57,920 nucleotides of DNA from positions 1 through 57,920 of the IMG/VR virus record IMGVR_UViG_3300011115_000450; one strand, written 5' to 3'. Positions 32,514 to 41,774 of this stretch are shown here, piece by piece. The notes beneath the pieces are model-generated. The model saw only the letters and a program-made list of their open reading frames with translations, was not told the DNA's origin and did no database searches. The position numbers and the translations under genes were made by a program. Origin of the DNA: a virus. The first letter of the stretch is position 1; each line of letters starts with the position of its first letter.

Positions 32514-33431
32514 TTATACGCCAGCAGTGCCAAACACGCCGCGAGGATCGGTCCAACCGAACACATAACGCTCGGTAGCCTTGTAGCGCATGGAGTCGGT
32601 TTCGAAGTCACCTTCCATGCTCTTTTCCAGCGGACGGCGCATCAACAACTTCAACCCTTCTGGAGCGTCTGTCTGCACCCACCATGCGGTGTTTGAAGTC
32701 AAACGGGACAGATTGGCCTGACCACCGGACAAAACGCCGGTTGTGGTCAAAGGGTTGATGTCATTGTTGTTAGTGCCAGTGCGCAAAGCCGACTTCATCA
32801 ACACTTCAGCTTGGAAGAAGTTGGAAGGCGAAACGACCAGCTTTTTAGGCTCAAGACGGATCTTCTTGCCGTTGTTGTCAACAGCCTGACGGATCTGGAT
32901 GAGCATCTGCTCCAGAGAAGTCTGGGACAGTGCAGCTGCCGTGGACAGGACGTTCGAGAACGTCTGACCGTTTGCGATAGGATGCGAAGCGTTAACAAGC
33001 GAAACACCGTCGCCGCCGTTATAACCAGCAGTGAACGAGTAGTTCAGGATGTTAGCACCAAGCGTTTCCTTGGTTTCGATGAGCGAACGAGCAAGATGCT
33101 CTGCGTAGGTGCGGCCAATCGAGATATGATCGCCGTCCTCAACGAGAACCTTGGTGAGCGCAAAGGCCATGCCGTATACACGGTAGGTGTATCGGGCAAG
33201 GAACAGAACGCCGCCGCTCTGGTAGGTTACGGCAGTGCCGTCAGGAAGTTCTGGTGCAGCACCAAAACCATAGAGAACTGGCTCTTCGTGATAGTTGCGC
33301 GGAATACCACGCTGTTCACGGAAAACCTGTTTCCATTCATCCGAACGGACATTGTAGATGCCGTCAAAGGTTTCGTTCAGGATCGGTTCAACGACTGAAC
33401 GAAAGTCAGTAGACCTCATTGGAAGTGCCAT
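32514..33431 (-). CDS. Major capsid protein, HK97-fold (305 aa)
   Basis: A 305-residue protein with the layout of the gpT-like/HK97 capsid branch: an N-terminal extension (MALPMRSTDFRSVVEPILNE), VFREQRGIPRNYHEEPVLYG, VYGMAFALTKVLVEDGDHIS (E-loop region), NASHPIANGQTFSN, then LEPKKLVVSPSNFFQAEVLM and WWVQTDAPEGLKLLMRRPLE. The phrase with LVVSP after a lysine-rich strand is a hallmark of the axial domain. It is flanked by the scaffold gene upstream and structural genes downstream. No capsid protease gene is recognisable. Confidence 0.85.
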   Translation of the reverse strand: MALPMRSTDFRSVVEPILNETFDGIYNVRSDEWKQVFREQRGIPRNYHEEPVLYGFGAAPELPDGTAVTYQSGGVLFLARYTYRVYGMAFALTKVLVEDGDHISIGRTYAEHLARSLIETKETLGANILNYSFTAGYNGGDGVSLVNASHPIANGQTFSNVLSTAAALSQTSLEQMLIQIRQAVDNNGKKIRLEPKKLVVSPSNFFQAEVLMKSALRTGTNNNDINPLTTTGVLSGGQANLSRLTSNTAWWVQTDAPEGLKLLMRRPLEKSMEGDFETDSMRYKATERYVFGWTDPRGVFGTAGV

Positions 33432-33445
33432 AGTTCAAGCCCTCC

Positions 33446-34015
33446 TTAGTAAGAAGCGCGGTCAGCGACGTTCTGATGTTCAGAGATCTGGACCTGAACA
33501 ATCGGGTATGCGTCGCCCCAAGCGTTGTTGACATAGTTGGACAGACCGATGACACGAAGCTGTGCATTGGTTGCGGCGGAAGCAACATCAAGCTGCGCAG
33601 TGGACAGACCGGTAGTGGTATTACCCGTTACACCGTTAATGTCATACTGCTGACCGATTTTATCAATCGACAGTGCAGCATTTGCCTGAATTTCATAAAC
33701 GATTGTGTAATCGGTCGTGAAGTAGGCAATGATGTTTGTGCCAGTCGTGCCACTTGGCCAATAGTTGCCAACACGCTGACGGCCAGTGGCATCAACCCAT
33801 TCAACACCCATGAAGGTGCCAATGACTCGTTCGCCAGCAGCTGCTTGAACAATATAGCCTTCATAACCAGTGTCGGTCGAAAGGCCATAACGGACGGGCA
33901 TGGACTGAAATACATCAGCAGCATACCCAGATTTGATTTGGCCGCTATACGGGCGGGTCGTCCCCATCGGGGAGTAGACCGCACGAAGGCCAAACGGTGC
34001 GGAAGTTGAAGGCAT
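33446..34015 (-). CDS. Head structural/decoration-like protein (189 aa)
   Basis: A 189-residue beta protein: MPSTSAPFGLRAVYSPMGT, GQIKSGYAADVFQSMPVRYG, IVQAAAGERVIGTFMGVEWV, DATGRQRVGNYWPSGTTG and YTIVYEIQANAALSIDKIG. This compact beta-barrel-type pattern with the conserved FxGVEW..DxxGR segment is commonly encoded immediately before a capsid gene. A capsid-stabilising role is inferred from location. Confidence 0.6.
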   Translation of the reverse strand: MPSTSAPFGLRAVYSPMGTTRPYSGQIKSGYAADVFQSMPVRYGLSTDTGYEGYIVQAAAGERVIGTFMGVEWVDATGRQRVGNYWPSGTTGTNIIAYFTTDYTIVYEIQANAALSIDKIGQQYDINGVTGNTTTGLSTAQLDVASAATNAQLRVIGLSNYVNNAWGDAYPIVQVQISEHQNVADRASY

Positions 34016-34031
34016 TTCTTCATCCTCAAAG

Positions 34032-34547
34032 TTAGCGGTTCATGGGGGAGCGCAAACTAGAAAGACCATCACCTTCTTGAATATCCGACCCCATTTGCTT
34101 GGCTTGATTCCGAATGAAATCGGCAGTATCAGCCAGTTTTTGCTCCTCTTGCCGAGGCCGCTCATGGTGCGATTCATGCATATACGCTTCATAGAGACGC
34201 ATAGGCAGTTTGAAGGCAACCATTTCATTTACACCAATCATGCCAGCATATTCGCCTGTTTTGATGGAAATGTAGTCCCAACCGGGAATTTCCTCAGGAG
34301 TCACTGGAACATAACCAATGGAGCGACGATAATGGATCGAGTCACGGGGGTTTGTGGTTGTCAGCCAGCAAACATGGTATCCGGGAAGATCAGGTAGATC
34401 CGGCAGCGCAGATTGATAGAGTGAAGCCTTGAACATATCCAAACGATCTTCATCAGTCACAACTCTGTTTTCGGTAACAGGGCGGTCCGACATAGCGCGG
34501 TTGGCTCTGGCAGAATCTTCACTTTTCTTAATACGTTCGTCTGACAT
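34032..34547 (-). CDS. Conserved head-region protein (171 aa)
   Basis: A 171-residue hydrophilic protein. The middle, LPDLPDLPGYHVCWLTTTNP and DSIHYRRSIGYVPVTPEEIP, followed by TGEYAGMIGVNEMVAFKLP and LYEAYMHESHHERPRQEEQK, is a pattern I know from genes between scaffold and capsid in related phages. The N- and C-termini are charged and probably disordered. Function is unknown; a scaffolding or head-assembly role is likely from context. Confidence 0.6.
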   Translation of the reverse strand: MSDERIKKSEDSARANRAMSDRPVTENRVVTDEDRLDMFKASLYQSALPDLPDLPGYHVCWLTTTNPRDSIHYRRSIGYVPVTPEEIPGWDYISIKTGEYAGMIGVNEMVAFKLPMRLYEAYMHESHHERPRQEEQKLADTADFIRNQAKQMGSDIQEGDGLSSLRSPMNR

Positions 34548-34565
34548 GACGATTTCCTTTCGAGG

Positions 34566-35489
34566 TTAACGGCTTGAGTTCTGTTTGTCGTATTCTTGAT
34601 ATTTTCGCACATACTTCTTGCGGGTCTCTGGGTCATCCCAAAGATTCGCATCCTTCAGTGCTTGAATACGAGACGCAGACAGAGGAACTTGTTCTCGTGT
34701 TGTCGCCCGTGGAGAATACTCACCACGACCAGCAACAGGTGGGCCTGAACTCCCGCGCTTCCGGTCAACAGCAGAACCGAGCCGCCGTCTCACACGCGCA
34801 TCCAATTCGTCCCAATAGTCCTCACTCGAAGGTGCAACACCTTTTTGCCGAGCCTCTTTTGCCCATGCCTCATCAATGGCACGAGCTACAATCGAATCTT
34901 CGTCCTCTCCCGCAGGATTGAACCAAGAGTTCTCTTGCATCCACTGTTTAGCTAAGTTTTCCGTCCTTGCGTCCAAAGATGGAACTTTTTGCTGCAACTG
35001 GGGATTGGTTAACTGACGCTTCAGCTCTTCAGCCTCATGCGCCATTTTGACACTTTGCTCACGGAGACGTTGCGCTTTAATCGCTTTGTCACCATCGCCA
35101 GTCTCAAATGCTTCCTTCAACGATGCTTCAGCATTGGCTATCTGCTGCAAAGCATAGTTGTATCGCTGTTCAGCGATGCTGGCGTCGGATTGAACATTGC
35201 GGCTTTCAAGAGCCTCAAGTCGTTCCTTGGCCATTGCAAGTTCAGTTAAAAGGACAGCGTTTTCTTCCCGCGCCCGTTTAATACGATCCTTCTGACGCGC
35301 TTTCTGACGCTTCCGGCGAAGCTGGCGGGTGTTCTCTTCACTGCCATCTTCTCCTTCATCCTGAGCATCACGCTGATCGGACTCAAGACGTTCGTCCTCA
35401 TCATCATCGTCATCTTGCTCGTCGATCTCGACAATTTCGAGTTCGTGATCGTGTTCGTCATCTTCGTGGAGATTGCGTTTGTCGTTCAT
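34566..35489 (-). CDS. Scaffolding protein (307 aa)
   Basis: The start is ATG 35489, five bases after GAGGTG. The N-terminal 55 residues are extremely acidic (DEHDHELEIVEIDEQDDDDD), the middle is a long coiled coil (RQKDRIKRAREENAVLLTEL, ALQQIANAEASLKEAFETG) and the end is basic (RIQALKDANLWDDPETRKKY). This charge pattern and helix content fit phage scaffolding proteins, with the C-terminal region docking on the capsid protein. Located three genes upstream of the capsid gene in the direction of transcription. Confidence 0.75.
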   Translation of the reverse strand: MNDKRNLHEDDEHDHELEIVEIDEQDDDDDEDERLESDQRDAQDEGEDGSEENTRQLRRKRQKARQKDRIKRAREENAVLLTELAMAKERLEALESRNVQSDASIAEQRYNYALQQIANAEASLKEAFETGDGDKAIKAQRLREQSVKMAHEAEELKRQLTNPQLQQKVPSLDARTENLAKQWMQENSWFNPAGEDEDSIVARAIDEAWAKEARQKGVAPSSEDYWDELDARVRRRLGSAVDRKRGSSGPPVAGRGEYSPRATTREQVPLSASRIQALKDANLWDDPETRKKYVRKYQEYDKQNSSR

Positions 35490-35497
35490 GTCACACC

Positions 35498-35926
35498 TCA
35501 AATATATGCCTGAACTGACAATGGATCGCCAGTTACTGTGCCAACAATATCAAGGTCGTTAAAGATCACGAACTCAACCTTTTCTCCAAGCTCACCGGGG
35601 AGATCCCGGCGCCATCTTGATCCAGCATACTTCGGAACGAACACAAAGTCACCATGTTTATACCAAGCCCCTTCAGGCCAAAGCTCCATTGTGTTCCGAT
35701 TGCGAAATGCCAAAGGTCCTACTCCCACGACCTTTGCCACTTGCGTATTGTCTGCTTCTGCCCCCTTATCGTAGTCGGACAGAAGTATCCCCCCCTTAGT
35801 CACCTTTTTGGCCCGACGGATTTGGACCAAAACACGAGAGCCTGTTGGCGCAATACCGAAATCAAAATCGGGAAATGCAACATCAAGTTCTGATGATTGG
35901 GGATTCACCACGGCGATATTGACCAT
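35498..35926 (-). CDS. GroES-like co-chaperonin fold protein (142 aa)
   Basis: The start is ATG 35926, preceded by GAGGATGACGATC. Residues about 25-125 follow the Cpn10 pattern: GSRVLVQIRRAKKVTKGGIL, LSDYDKGAEADNTQVAKVVG, VGPLAFRNRNTMELWPEGAW, GDFVFVPKYAGSRWR and FVIFNDLDIVG. The KxxxGGIxL stretch is where GroES has its mobile loop contacting GroEL. T4 gp31 is the precedent for a phage co-chaperonin needed for capsid folding. A position between portal and scaffold genes suggests a similar job with host GroEL, though a structural role for the fold is also possible. Confidence 0.8.
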   Translation of the reverse strand: MVNIAVVNPQSSELDVAFPDFDFGIAPTGSRVLVQIRRAKKVTKGGILLSDYDKGAEADNTQVAKVVGVGPLAFRNRNTMELWPEGAWYKHGDFVFVPKYAGSRWRRDLPGELGEKVEFVIFNDLDIVGTVTGDPLSVQAYI

Positions 35927-36131
35927 GATCGTCATCCTCACTTTCATTGTAGACAGCCGTTTCGATAGTCTCCACGGCTCGTTTAAGGCCAGCATAATTA
36001 CCGACCATACGCCCATATTCATAGGCATCTCGTTGAGCTGGGCTAGAAAGCGCACTATGAGCCAATTCGTTCAGCTCCTTTTTCAACGCTATAATAACCC
36101 GCTCTATAAGCTGGTAGTCAGTTCTTCCCAC
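35883..36131 (-). CDS. Small conserved head-region protein (82 aa)
   Basis: An 82-residue mostly helical protein: [55 protein letters not shown]. Its end overlaps the GroES-like gene start by 44 bp, and its start overlaps the gene upstream. It recalls a small protein placed between portal and scaffold in similar phages. No function known. Confidence 0.6.
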   Translation of the reverse strand: MGRTDYQLIERVIIALKKELNELAHSALSSPAQRDAYEYGRMVGNYAGLKRAVETIETAVYNESEDDDHGQYRRGESPIIRT

Positions 36132-36363
36132 CGCGCTTCAAACCTTTCATCGACTCCTGACGGTCGTGCTTGGCATCCATTGGGGACTTTTCCCAATTCT
36201 TCATGGACATTCCATGTTTCTTTGCCAGCTTCTTATCCTGCGCCATATCCTTTGCAGAATTCTCGAACATGCCACCTTTTTTCATAGGGGCAGCTGCACC
36301 TTTATGCTGTGGGATAGATTGACCCATAGCCATGCGCTTGTGTTGTGAAATTGGACCAGCCAT
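36118..36363 (-). CDS. Small basic KGG-containing protein (81 aa)
   Basis: An 81-residue basic protein: [60 protein letters not shown], ending [19 protein letters not shown] precedes the ATG. It carries two of the KGG/RGG words shared by several virion proteins. Likely a virion or assembly protein. Confidence 0.6.
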   Translation of the reverse strand: MAGPISQHKRMAMGQSIPQHKGAAAPMKKGGMFENSAKDMAQDKKLAKKHGMSMKNWEKSPMDAKHDRQESMKGLKRGGKN

Positions 36364-36364
36364 T

Positions 36365-38812
36365 TTATTCTCCTTGTCTACCTAAACCTGTGCCATTTTT
36401 GATGTTGGTGCGCTTACCAGCCTGTATCTCAGACGCTGCAATGAGCATGGCGGTTTGATTATCCTCTTGGTTAATCTTCTCGCGCATTTGCAGCTCTGCC
36501 ATCTTAGCCTGAGAAGAGGCTTCGATCTTTTGTTGTTCAACAGCAACCTTAGCCTGATCGGCTTGAGATTTAGCCTGAACGGCCTGTTGTTGAACCTTGG
36601 TTGTCTCCATCGCAACTTGCGTTGGGTCCATTGGTTTTGGATTGAGCGACTGCATAAACTGGATAGCCTGTTGCACAACTTGCGGGATGCCACCCAGCAA
36701 TGCTTGAGCTTCTTGGTTAACCAGCCCACTTGCAGCAGCAAGCATACGGTCAAATTCCTGATCAATGATCGGGTCTTTAATGTCCATCAGCTCTGACACA
36801 TCACGCCCCGCCGCATCAGAGGTAATCTTAACAATCTCGTTCACATACCAGAGTGCGATATGATCCTTAACATGGTTCATCATAATAGGGATGATGACTG
36901 GAGCAATGATTGGATTAGCCCCAAGAGCAGGATTTGTCAGATAATCAAGATGCACTTTCAAGTGAGCAACATGATCCTGATCGGGGAAGGCAATCAAACT
37001 CTTGCCCATTGTCCCAGCCAAGTTCTCATTGACGGCATTAAGACGCTCTGGTTTTGGAAGCGGAACCAAGAGCTTTTTTGCGTTCGGGATTTTTGTCCGC
37101 TCAAGGATAAGTTCTTCAACCTTACGCAAATCGTAAAGCTGCGGCATTGCGCTTGCGCGTTGCTCGATAATCTGGATCTGAGCAAATCGTTGCATCTCAG
37201 AGAAGATGTTAGGATCTGACACTGGGACCACATCAAGCGGCCCTTCAAAGTCAGAACGCTTAACCATCAGTTCTCCGGTTTGGGCAACAACTTCTGCCTC
37301 ATCCAGATAATACGAGTTCAAACGGTGCAGGACTTTGAGAGTCTTGCCCATCGAGTCATGCAATCGAGCATGAATCCCGTTAAACACCGTCATGCCCTGT
37401 TCAATCAAAGCAAGGGTTGTCCCCACCGGCAAACGGTCTGGATTGTCGGAAAGATCTTCAAACGTCGTGCGCACAACACCTTTGGCCGAATCGACCAAGA
37501 AGCCCATCAATGTGTAGAGCGTCTGGGACGGGCCGGGGAACGGCAATTGCATGAACATCTTGCGGATGTCATCGTTGTTTGGCGTTCCTTCGATTTCAAG
37601 AATCTGTGTAGGCTGCACGTTCAAAGACTGACCGCCCTTGGAGCCACCTTTCAGCTTCAGTCCAGTCTGGCTGTTCTGGATGTGTGCGCTATCCAACAAA
37701 GCACGAAGCGAACCAGTGATAGAAGCAGCAAGGCCACCAATCATATGCACAATGCCGATTGGGTATGCGCCACGCCAAGGGACAAACGGGAACTCAATGA
37801 TCCAATCTAGCGCAATGCGGCGAGGATCTGCCTCATCCCAGTTGCGATAGATGGAAAGAATGGTGGATGTCGAGTGGTCAATCGTAATGATATACGGGGC
37901 CACATCCCCTTTTGTAACGGTGTCCTCATTGATCTCGCAGTCAATGTAGACTTCGTAGATCATCCGCAAGCCATCGTCATCATAGGCATCTGTCTGTTCG
38001 CGGCCTTCAATCTTATCGTTGGCGGCTTCAGCCTTGGTCTGTTCTGGCGGTGCAGCATTCGGAAGATCGACATCCCGATATAGGCCGGATGCAACGCGAC
38101 GCTCATACTCAAGGCGTGTAATCTGCTGACGCTGAGTCTTGCGCTCTGCCGTATAAAACGATGTTGCAGCAAACGGCAGATACATGTCATCAATGGTGAT
38201 CAGGAATGGGCGCGGACGCTTTAAGCGTTTGTCCCATGTCAATTTGAGATACTGCGCACCGCCCAACGGAACCTGTGTCAAGAGTTGTTCAAGTTCTGAA
38301 CGAAACTCTGGCATTTGTTCAGTTAGCTGCCAGTTCATGTAACGGCTTTTGCGCTTGGCCTTGTCTATCTTTTCTTGTGTAGACTCACCAATGATCTGAT
38401 CTTTGACAGGTCCGCTGTCTGGGCCGCTGCGGGGGAACAGTTCTTTGATGGCTCGTGCTGCAAAATCAATGCAAACTTCTGTCAAAATTGGATGAACAAC
38501 ACGGCTTGCACCCTGAAACTGTGCGCCGCCGGGGGCATCGTCACCTAAACCTGTGCGACGGATGCCTTCTTCATATTGTTTGTCCCGCAGCTTACGAGCA
38601 TCTTTGTCGCGCTGGATCGACTCAAGAATGTCATCAGCCAGATCTGCCATGATGCGATCTGGCATGTATTCTGACAGGTTAGCATAAAACTCAGGGTTTT
38701 CTTCAACCTCTGAACCAAGCGTAATGATAGCTCCACCGTCATCGGTATATTCAATGTCGTCGTGGTCATCATCATCGTTCTGGTCTTGATTCATGCTGTT
38801 TGGATCAACCAT
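36365..38812 (-). CDS. Portal protein (815 aa)
   Basis: An 815-residue protein. After an acidic N-terminus ([18 protein letters not shown]) it shows the pattern of BPP-1-type podovirus portals: [80 protein letters not shown], and later [20 protein letters not shown]. The last 130 residues are a Gln/Ala/Lys-rich coiled coil ([20 protein letters not shown]), the expected barrel. It forms the packaging/ejection channel and the head-to-tail joint. Located one gene downstream of the TerL gene, with the large unusual gene in between. Confidence 0.85.
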   Translation of the reverse strand: MVDPNSMNQDQNDDDDHDDIEYTDDGGAIITLGSEVEENPEFYANLSEYMPDRIMADLADDILESIQRDKDARKLRDKQYEEGIRRTGLGDDAPGGAQFQGASRVVHPILTEVCIDFAARAIKELFPRSGPDSGPVKDQIIGESTQEKIDKAKRKSRYMNWQLTEQMPEFRSELEQLLTQVPLGGAQYLKLTWDKRLKRPRPFLITIDDMYLPFAATSFYTAERKTQRQQITRLEYERRVASGLYRDVDLPNAAPPEQTKAEAANDKIEGREQTDAYDDDGLRMIYEVYIDCEINEDTVTKGDVAPYIITIDHSTSTILSIYRNWDEADPRRIALDWIIEFPFVPWRGAYPIGIVHMIGGLAASITGSLRALLDSAHIQNSQTGLKLKGGSKGGQSLNVQPTQILEIEGTPNNDDIRKMFMQLPFPGPSQTLYTLMGFLVDSAKGVVRTTFEDLSDNPDRLPVGTTLALIEQGMTVFNGIHARLHDSMGKTLKVLHRLNSYYLDEAEVVAQTGELMVKRSDFEGPLDVVPVSDPNIFSEMQRFAQIQIIEQRASAMPQLYDLRKVEELILERTKIPNAKKLLVPLPKPERLNAVNENLAGTMGKSLIAFPDQDHVAHLKVHLDYLTNPALGANPIIAPVIIPIMMNHVKDHIALWYVNEIVKITSDAAGRDVSELMDIKDPIIDQEFDRMLAAASGLVNQEAQALLGGIPQVVQQAIQFMQSLNPKPMDPTQVAMETTKVQQQAVQAKSQADQAKVAVEQQKIEASSQAKMAELQMREKINQEDNQTAMLIAASEIQAGKRTNIKNGTGLGRQGE

Positions 38813-38813
38813 G

Positions 38814-41774
38814 TTATGTGTTCCGCATCCTGTTTAATGGACCTACTGCGCCGCCTTCAGCTTTGTAAAACGACTGTTGTGGACCGTATCCATAGCGATA
38901 ATAGTTTATTCTTGGATCAACATACTGACGGCCAGATGACTGGAACCGGGCAACAGGAGTTAATTTTTCTTCGGCTTTTTGTTGGGCAATCATTGCCGCT
39001 GCAATCTGTGCAGCTGTTGGGCTTCCACCACCACCACCGCCACCACCAGATGGCATTTGCGGGATGACTCCAGCAGGGAGCTTAAATTGAGAATCAATCT
39101 TTGGAACGTCCGCTATTTGGAAAGGTGCCATCTGCGAAGTTGGGGCCATCAAGTTTGAAATTCTGGCTCTGGTATCAACCCCTTCCATATTTGGGGTTTT
39201 AATGCCAAAATCTTCTCTAGCTGGTTGGTTCGCGTATTCATACGGCGAAAGATAATTTGGCACAGCAGCTGCACGAACAGCGTCACTATCCCTATACATG
39301 TCTGAAGGAGGCCGTGAACCCATAAGATAATCAGATGCACTTGGGTTTCCGGTTAATTTAAGCCCTAAGTTTGCTAATGCTCCGTATGGGCCAAGGATTA
39401 CTCCCGGAAGAGCATCGGCAGCAACTCTTAACCCAGTTCCAACTGGGTCATCAATAACGCCTCTAACCGCATCTTCTGCTCTGCCATAAGCCTTGTTTGC
39501 AAAAGCTGTTACTGGGTTGTTATCCCTAAGCCCTTCAGGAGGAACAGGAGGAATAGGAATTGGAGCAGCTACTGGAGGAGGAGAAAGAGAAAACGGATTT
39601 GTTGACTCTGCTGTCATACCTTCAGTTCCAACAGCAGGAGCTACTGACCCTGCTGGGTTTGGCCCTCTAGCAACAGAAGGTTGGGGCGGGTTTGGTAACA
39701 AACTATCAAAATCAATTGTCCGTTGCACATCAAATGGGTCTGTTGGTGCGCGGGTTTGATCTTGCTTAGTAGTTAAATTATCCGGTGAAGGGCGAGGTTG
39801 GTTTGTTACCGGATCAGGTTGTATTACGCCATTTTTAGACAAAATCGGGTTATTTTGGCTACCATACGGGCCAGAAGGAGGAGCTGGCGTTGTCCCAATG
39901 CTTTTGATGTAGTCAATGAAATTGTTGCCAGCATTTTTAATTGCATCTGTAGCTGACGAAATAATGTCCGTATTTTGTGCTTTTGGCTGTTGCGTTGCAT
40001 CAGGAGCTTTGAACTCAACTGTTTGCTGAACTTGGGGCTGAACATTATTGTCGCCACCAGCCCTTGTTTTGTCCTGATCTTTGTTCTGGTCAGCAGGATT
40101 GGCGTTTGGCAGTGTTGCAGCATTAGCGTTCCCCACAAGCGCGTTGCTGATAAGGTCAAGGATACCGGGAGACGCAGCTTTGTTTGCCGCATTTTCTATG
40201 GGCGTTGAAGCTGGTTCAAGGCTTTTGGTATAATCAGCAATGGCCCCAGTTAACGGGTCAAACGCCGTCATGCCGCTAACATCAGCCCCAAAAGAAACGG
40301 TTGGCGCATTGTTCGCCCCAGACACATCGCCCACGCCAAACTGGCTGACTTGGCCAATAGATGATTCAGGTGACAGGCCATATAGGTTGTAACCTGTCTG
40401 AGCAATTTCAGAAGTTATGCTGGATGTATCTATAGATGCGTATGGGTTTCCATAATCTTGATACCCCATATATGGGTCATATACCGAAGATGACTGCGGC
40501 CCAATGTCATAGTTTGCATATGGGTTTATTTGGGAACTATAATCATAATTTGCAAAGTTTGATGGCTGGGACCAATACGATTCATTAACAAACGGGTTAA
40601 AATAGTCATAATTTGACATGCCCATTGTTGAAGATGACGGCCCATAATCGGATACATTATAGTTGTAGTTTCCATAATCATACGCTGAATAACCGGGGTT
40701 ATATGACGTATCAATGGATGTTGTCGATGGACCGCTAGAAATTGACATATACGGGTCTTCATCAAACTGAGGTAGCCCTGTCTTAGGGTTTATAGTTCCC
40801 GACCCACCCATCTGTTTAAGCATTGCTGCTTCGCGGGGGTTAATATGGGCAAGGATCGTATCCCCGTTGTTCCCCATCTTGGCCAGAGACTTTGCAGCTG
40901 CATAGCGCATGGGGGCAGAAGTGAGGAACTTGTCAAAGTTCAACCCGCGCTTCTGAAACTCCTGACGCATCTTCTCTTCAATAGCAGAGGTCGTGGACTG
41001 GTTTGCTTGTGGCGGCAAACCGCCTTTAGGCTGGGCTGGGATCTTGCCGCCCTTGGCCATTGCAAAGCCGCCTTTAGCCATCATGCCATTGATCTGGTCT
41101 TGCGCATCCTGTGGAACACGGTTGGCCAACATGCCTTCTTGCGGCTCAGATACAATGCCACCTTCAGCAAAACGGCGTTCGTATGTTGCGCCAGCGTTAT
41201 AACTTGGTTTGCTTGGTTCCATGCCGTAACGGCGTGTAGATGACCCGTGGATAGACAGCGTTGCCGGGTTTGGCCCGTCTTTTTGGCCGACATCCACTGT
41301 TACATTGCCGGACAAACCGCGCATTTTATTGCTGATGGAGATAGGAGTAGCAGTGGCGTTTATCCCACCATCTCTACCCAACACAGCGTGAAGAGGAATA
41401 ACGCTTGGGTCTTTTTCAGACATTCCAAGCCCTTTTAACTTTTGATGCTGTTCTTTGGCGTATCCCATCAACGTGTCCCCGCGAGATAAGGGGGATAGCT
41501 GGTTGTCGTATGGAATTTCACCAATCTGGTTCTCTTGCCCGTAGTTCATGCCTTCAGCAAGGTTAAGTCTTTCCAGAGGGGATTCATCGCGCCCTTGACG
41601 GTCTGCTAGGCTTCTTTTGTCCGCAAGAATAGCATTAACGTCTACCTTTGGGGCTGTGATTTTTGAAGGTTTGCCTGAATTAGCCGTCCCCCCGATATAC
41701 CCAGCATTGTTAAAGGTCTTGAGAACCTCTGTTTGCTTTGCAAGCTCTTCGGGGGTTGGGTAATTATATGGCAT
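38814..41774 (-). CDS. Large low-complexity virion protein between TerL and portal (986 aa)
   Basis: An unusual 986-residue protein. It has KGG words (MAKGGFAMAKGGKIPAQPKGG in pieces), a segment NNGDTILAHINPREAAMLKQ with INPKTGLPQF shared with the 365-aa protein at 16372-17469, and then a Tyr/Asn/Ser-rich stretch (about residues 340-465, nt 40380-40760) of the type YGNYNYNVSDYGPSSSTMG and SYWSQPSNFANYDYSSQIN. A Pro-rich part and a C-terminal YGYGPQQSFYKAEGG follow, the last again shared. The composition is prion-like. Its place between TerL and portal suggests co-assembly. Function unknown; possibly an internal protein. Confidence 0.65.
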   Translation of the reverse strand: MPYNYPTPEELAKQTEVLKTFNNAGYIGGTANSGKPSKITAPKVDVNAILADKRSLADRQGRDESPLERLNLAEGMNYGQENQIGEIPYDNQLSPLSRGDTLMGYAKEQHQKLKGLGMSEKDPSVIPLHAVLGRDGGINATATPISISNKMRGLSGNVTVDVGQKDGPNPATLSIHGSSTRRYGMEPSKPSYNAGATYERRFAEGGIVSEPQEGMLANRVPQDAQDQINGMMAKGGFAMAKGGKIPAQPKGGLPPQANQSTTSAIEEKMRQEFQKRGLNFDKFLTSAPMRYAAAKSLAKMGNNGDTILAHINPREAAMLKQMGGSGTINPKTGLPQFDEDPYMSISSGPSTTSIDTSYNPGYSAYDYGNYNYNVSDYGPSSSTMGMSNYDYFNPFVNESYWSQPSNFANYDYSSQINPYANYDIGPQSSSVYDPYMGYQDYGNPYASIDTSSITSEIAQTGYNLYGLSPESSIGQVSQFGVGDVSGANNAPTVSFGADVSGMTAFDPLTGAIADYTKSLEPASTPIENAANKAASPGILDLISNALVGNANAATLPNANPADQNKDQDKTRAGGDNNVQPQVQQTVEFKAPDATQQPKAQNTDIISSATDAIKNAGNNFIDYIKSIGTTPAPPSGPYGSQNNPILSKNGVIQPDPVTNQPRPSPDNLTTKQDQTRAPTDPFDVQRTIDFDSLLPNPPQPSVARGPNPAGSVAPAVGTEGMTAESTNPFSLSPPPVAAPIPIPPVPPEGLRDNNPVTAFANKAYGRAEDAVRGVIDDPVGTGLRVAADALPGVILGPYGALANLGLKLTGNPSASDYLMGSRPPSDMYRDSDAVRAAAVPNYLSPYEYANQPAREDFGIKTPNMEGVDTRARISNLMAPTSQMAPFQIADVPKIDSQFKLPAGVIPQMPSGGGGGGGGSPTAAQIAAAMIAQQKAEEKLTPVARFQSSGRQYVDPRINYYRYGYGPQQSFYKAEGGAVGPLNRMRNT

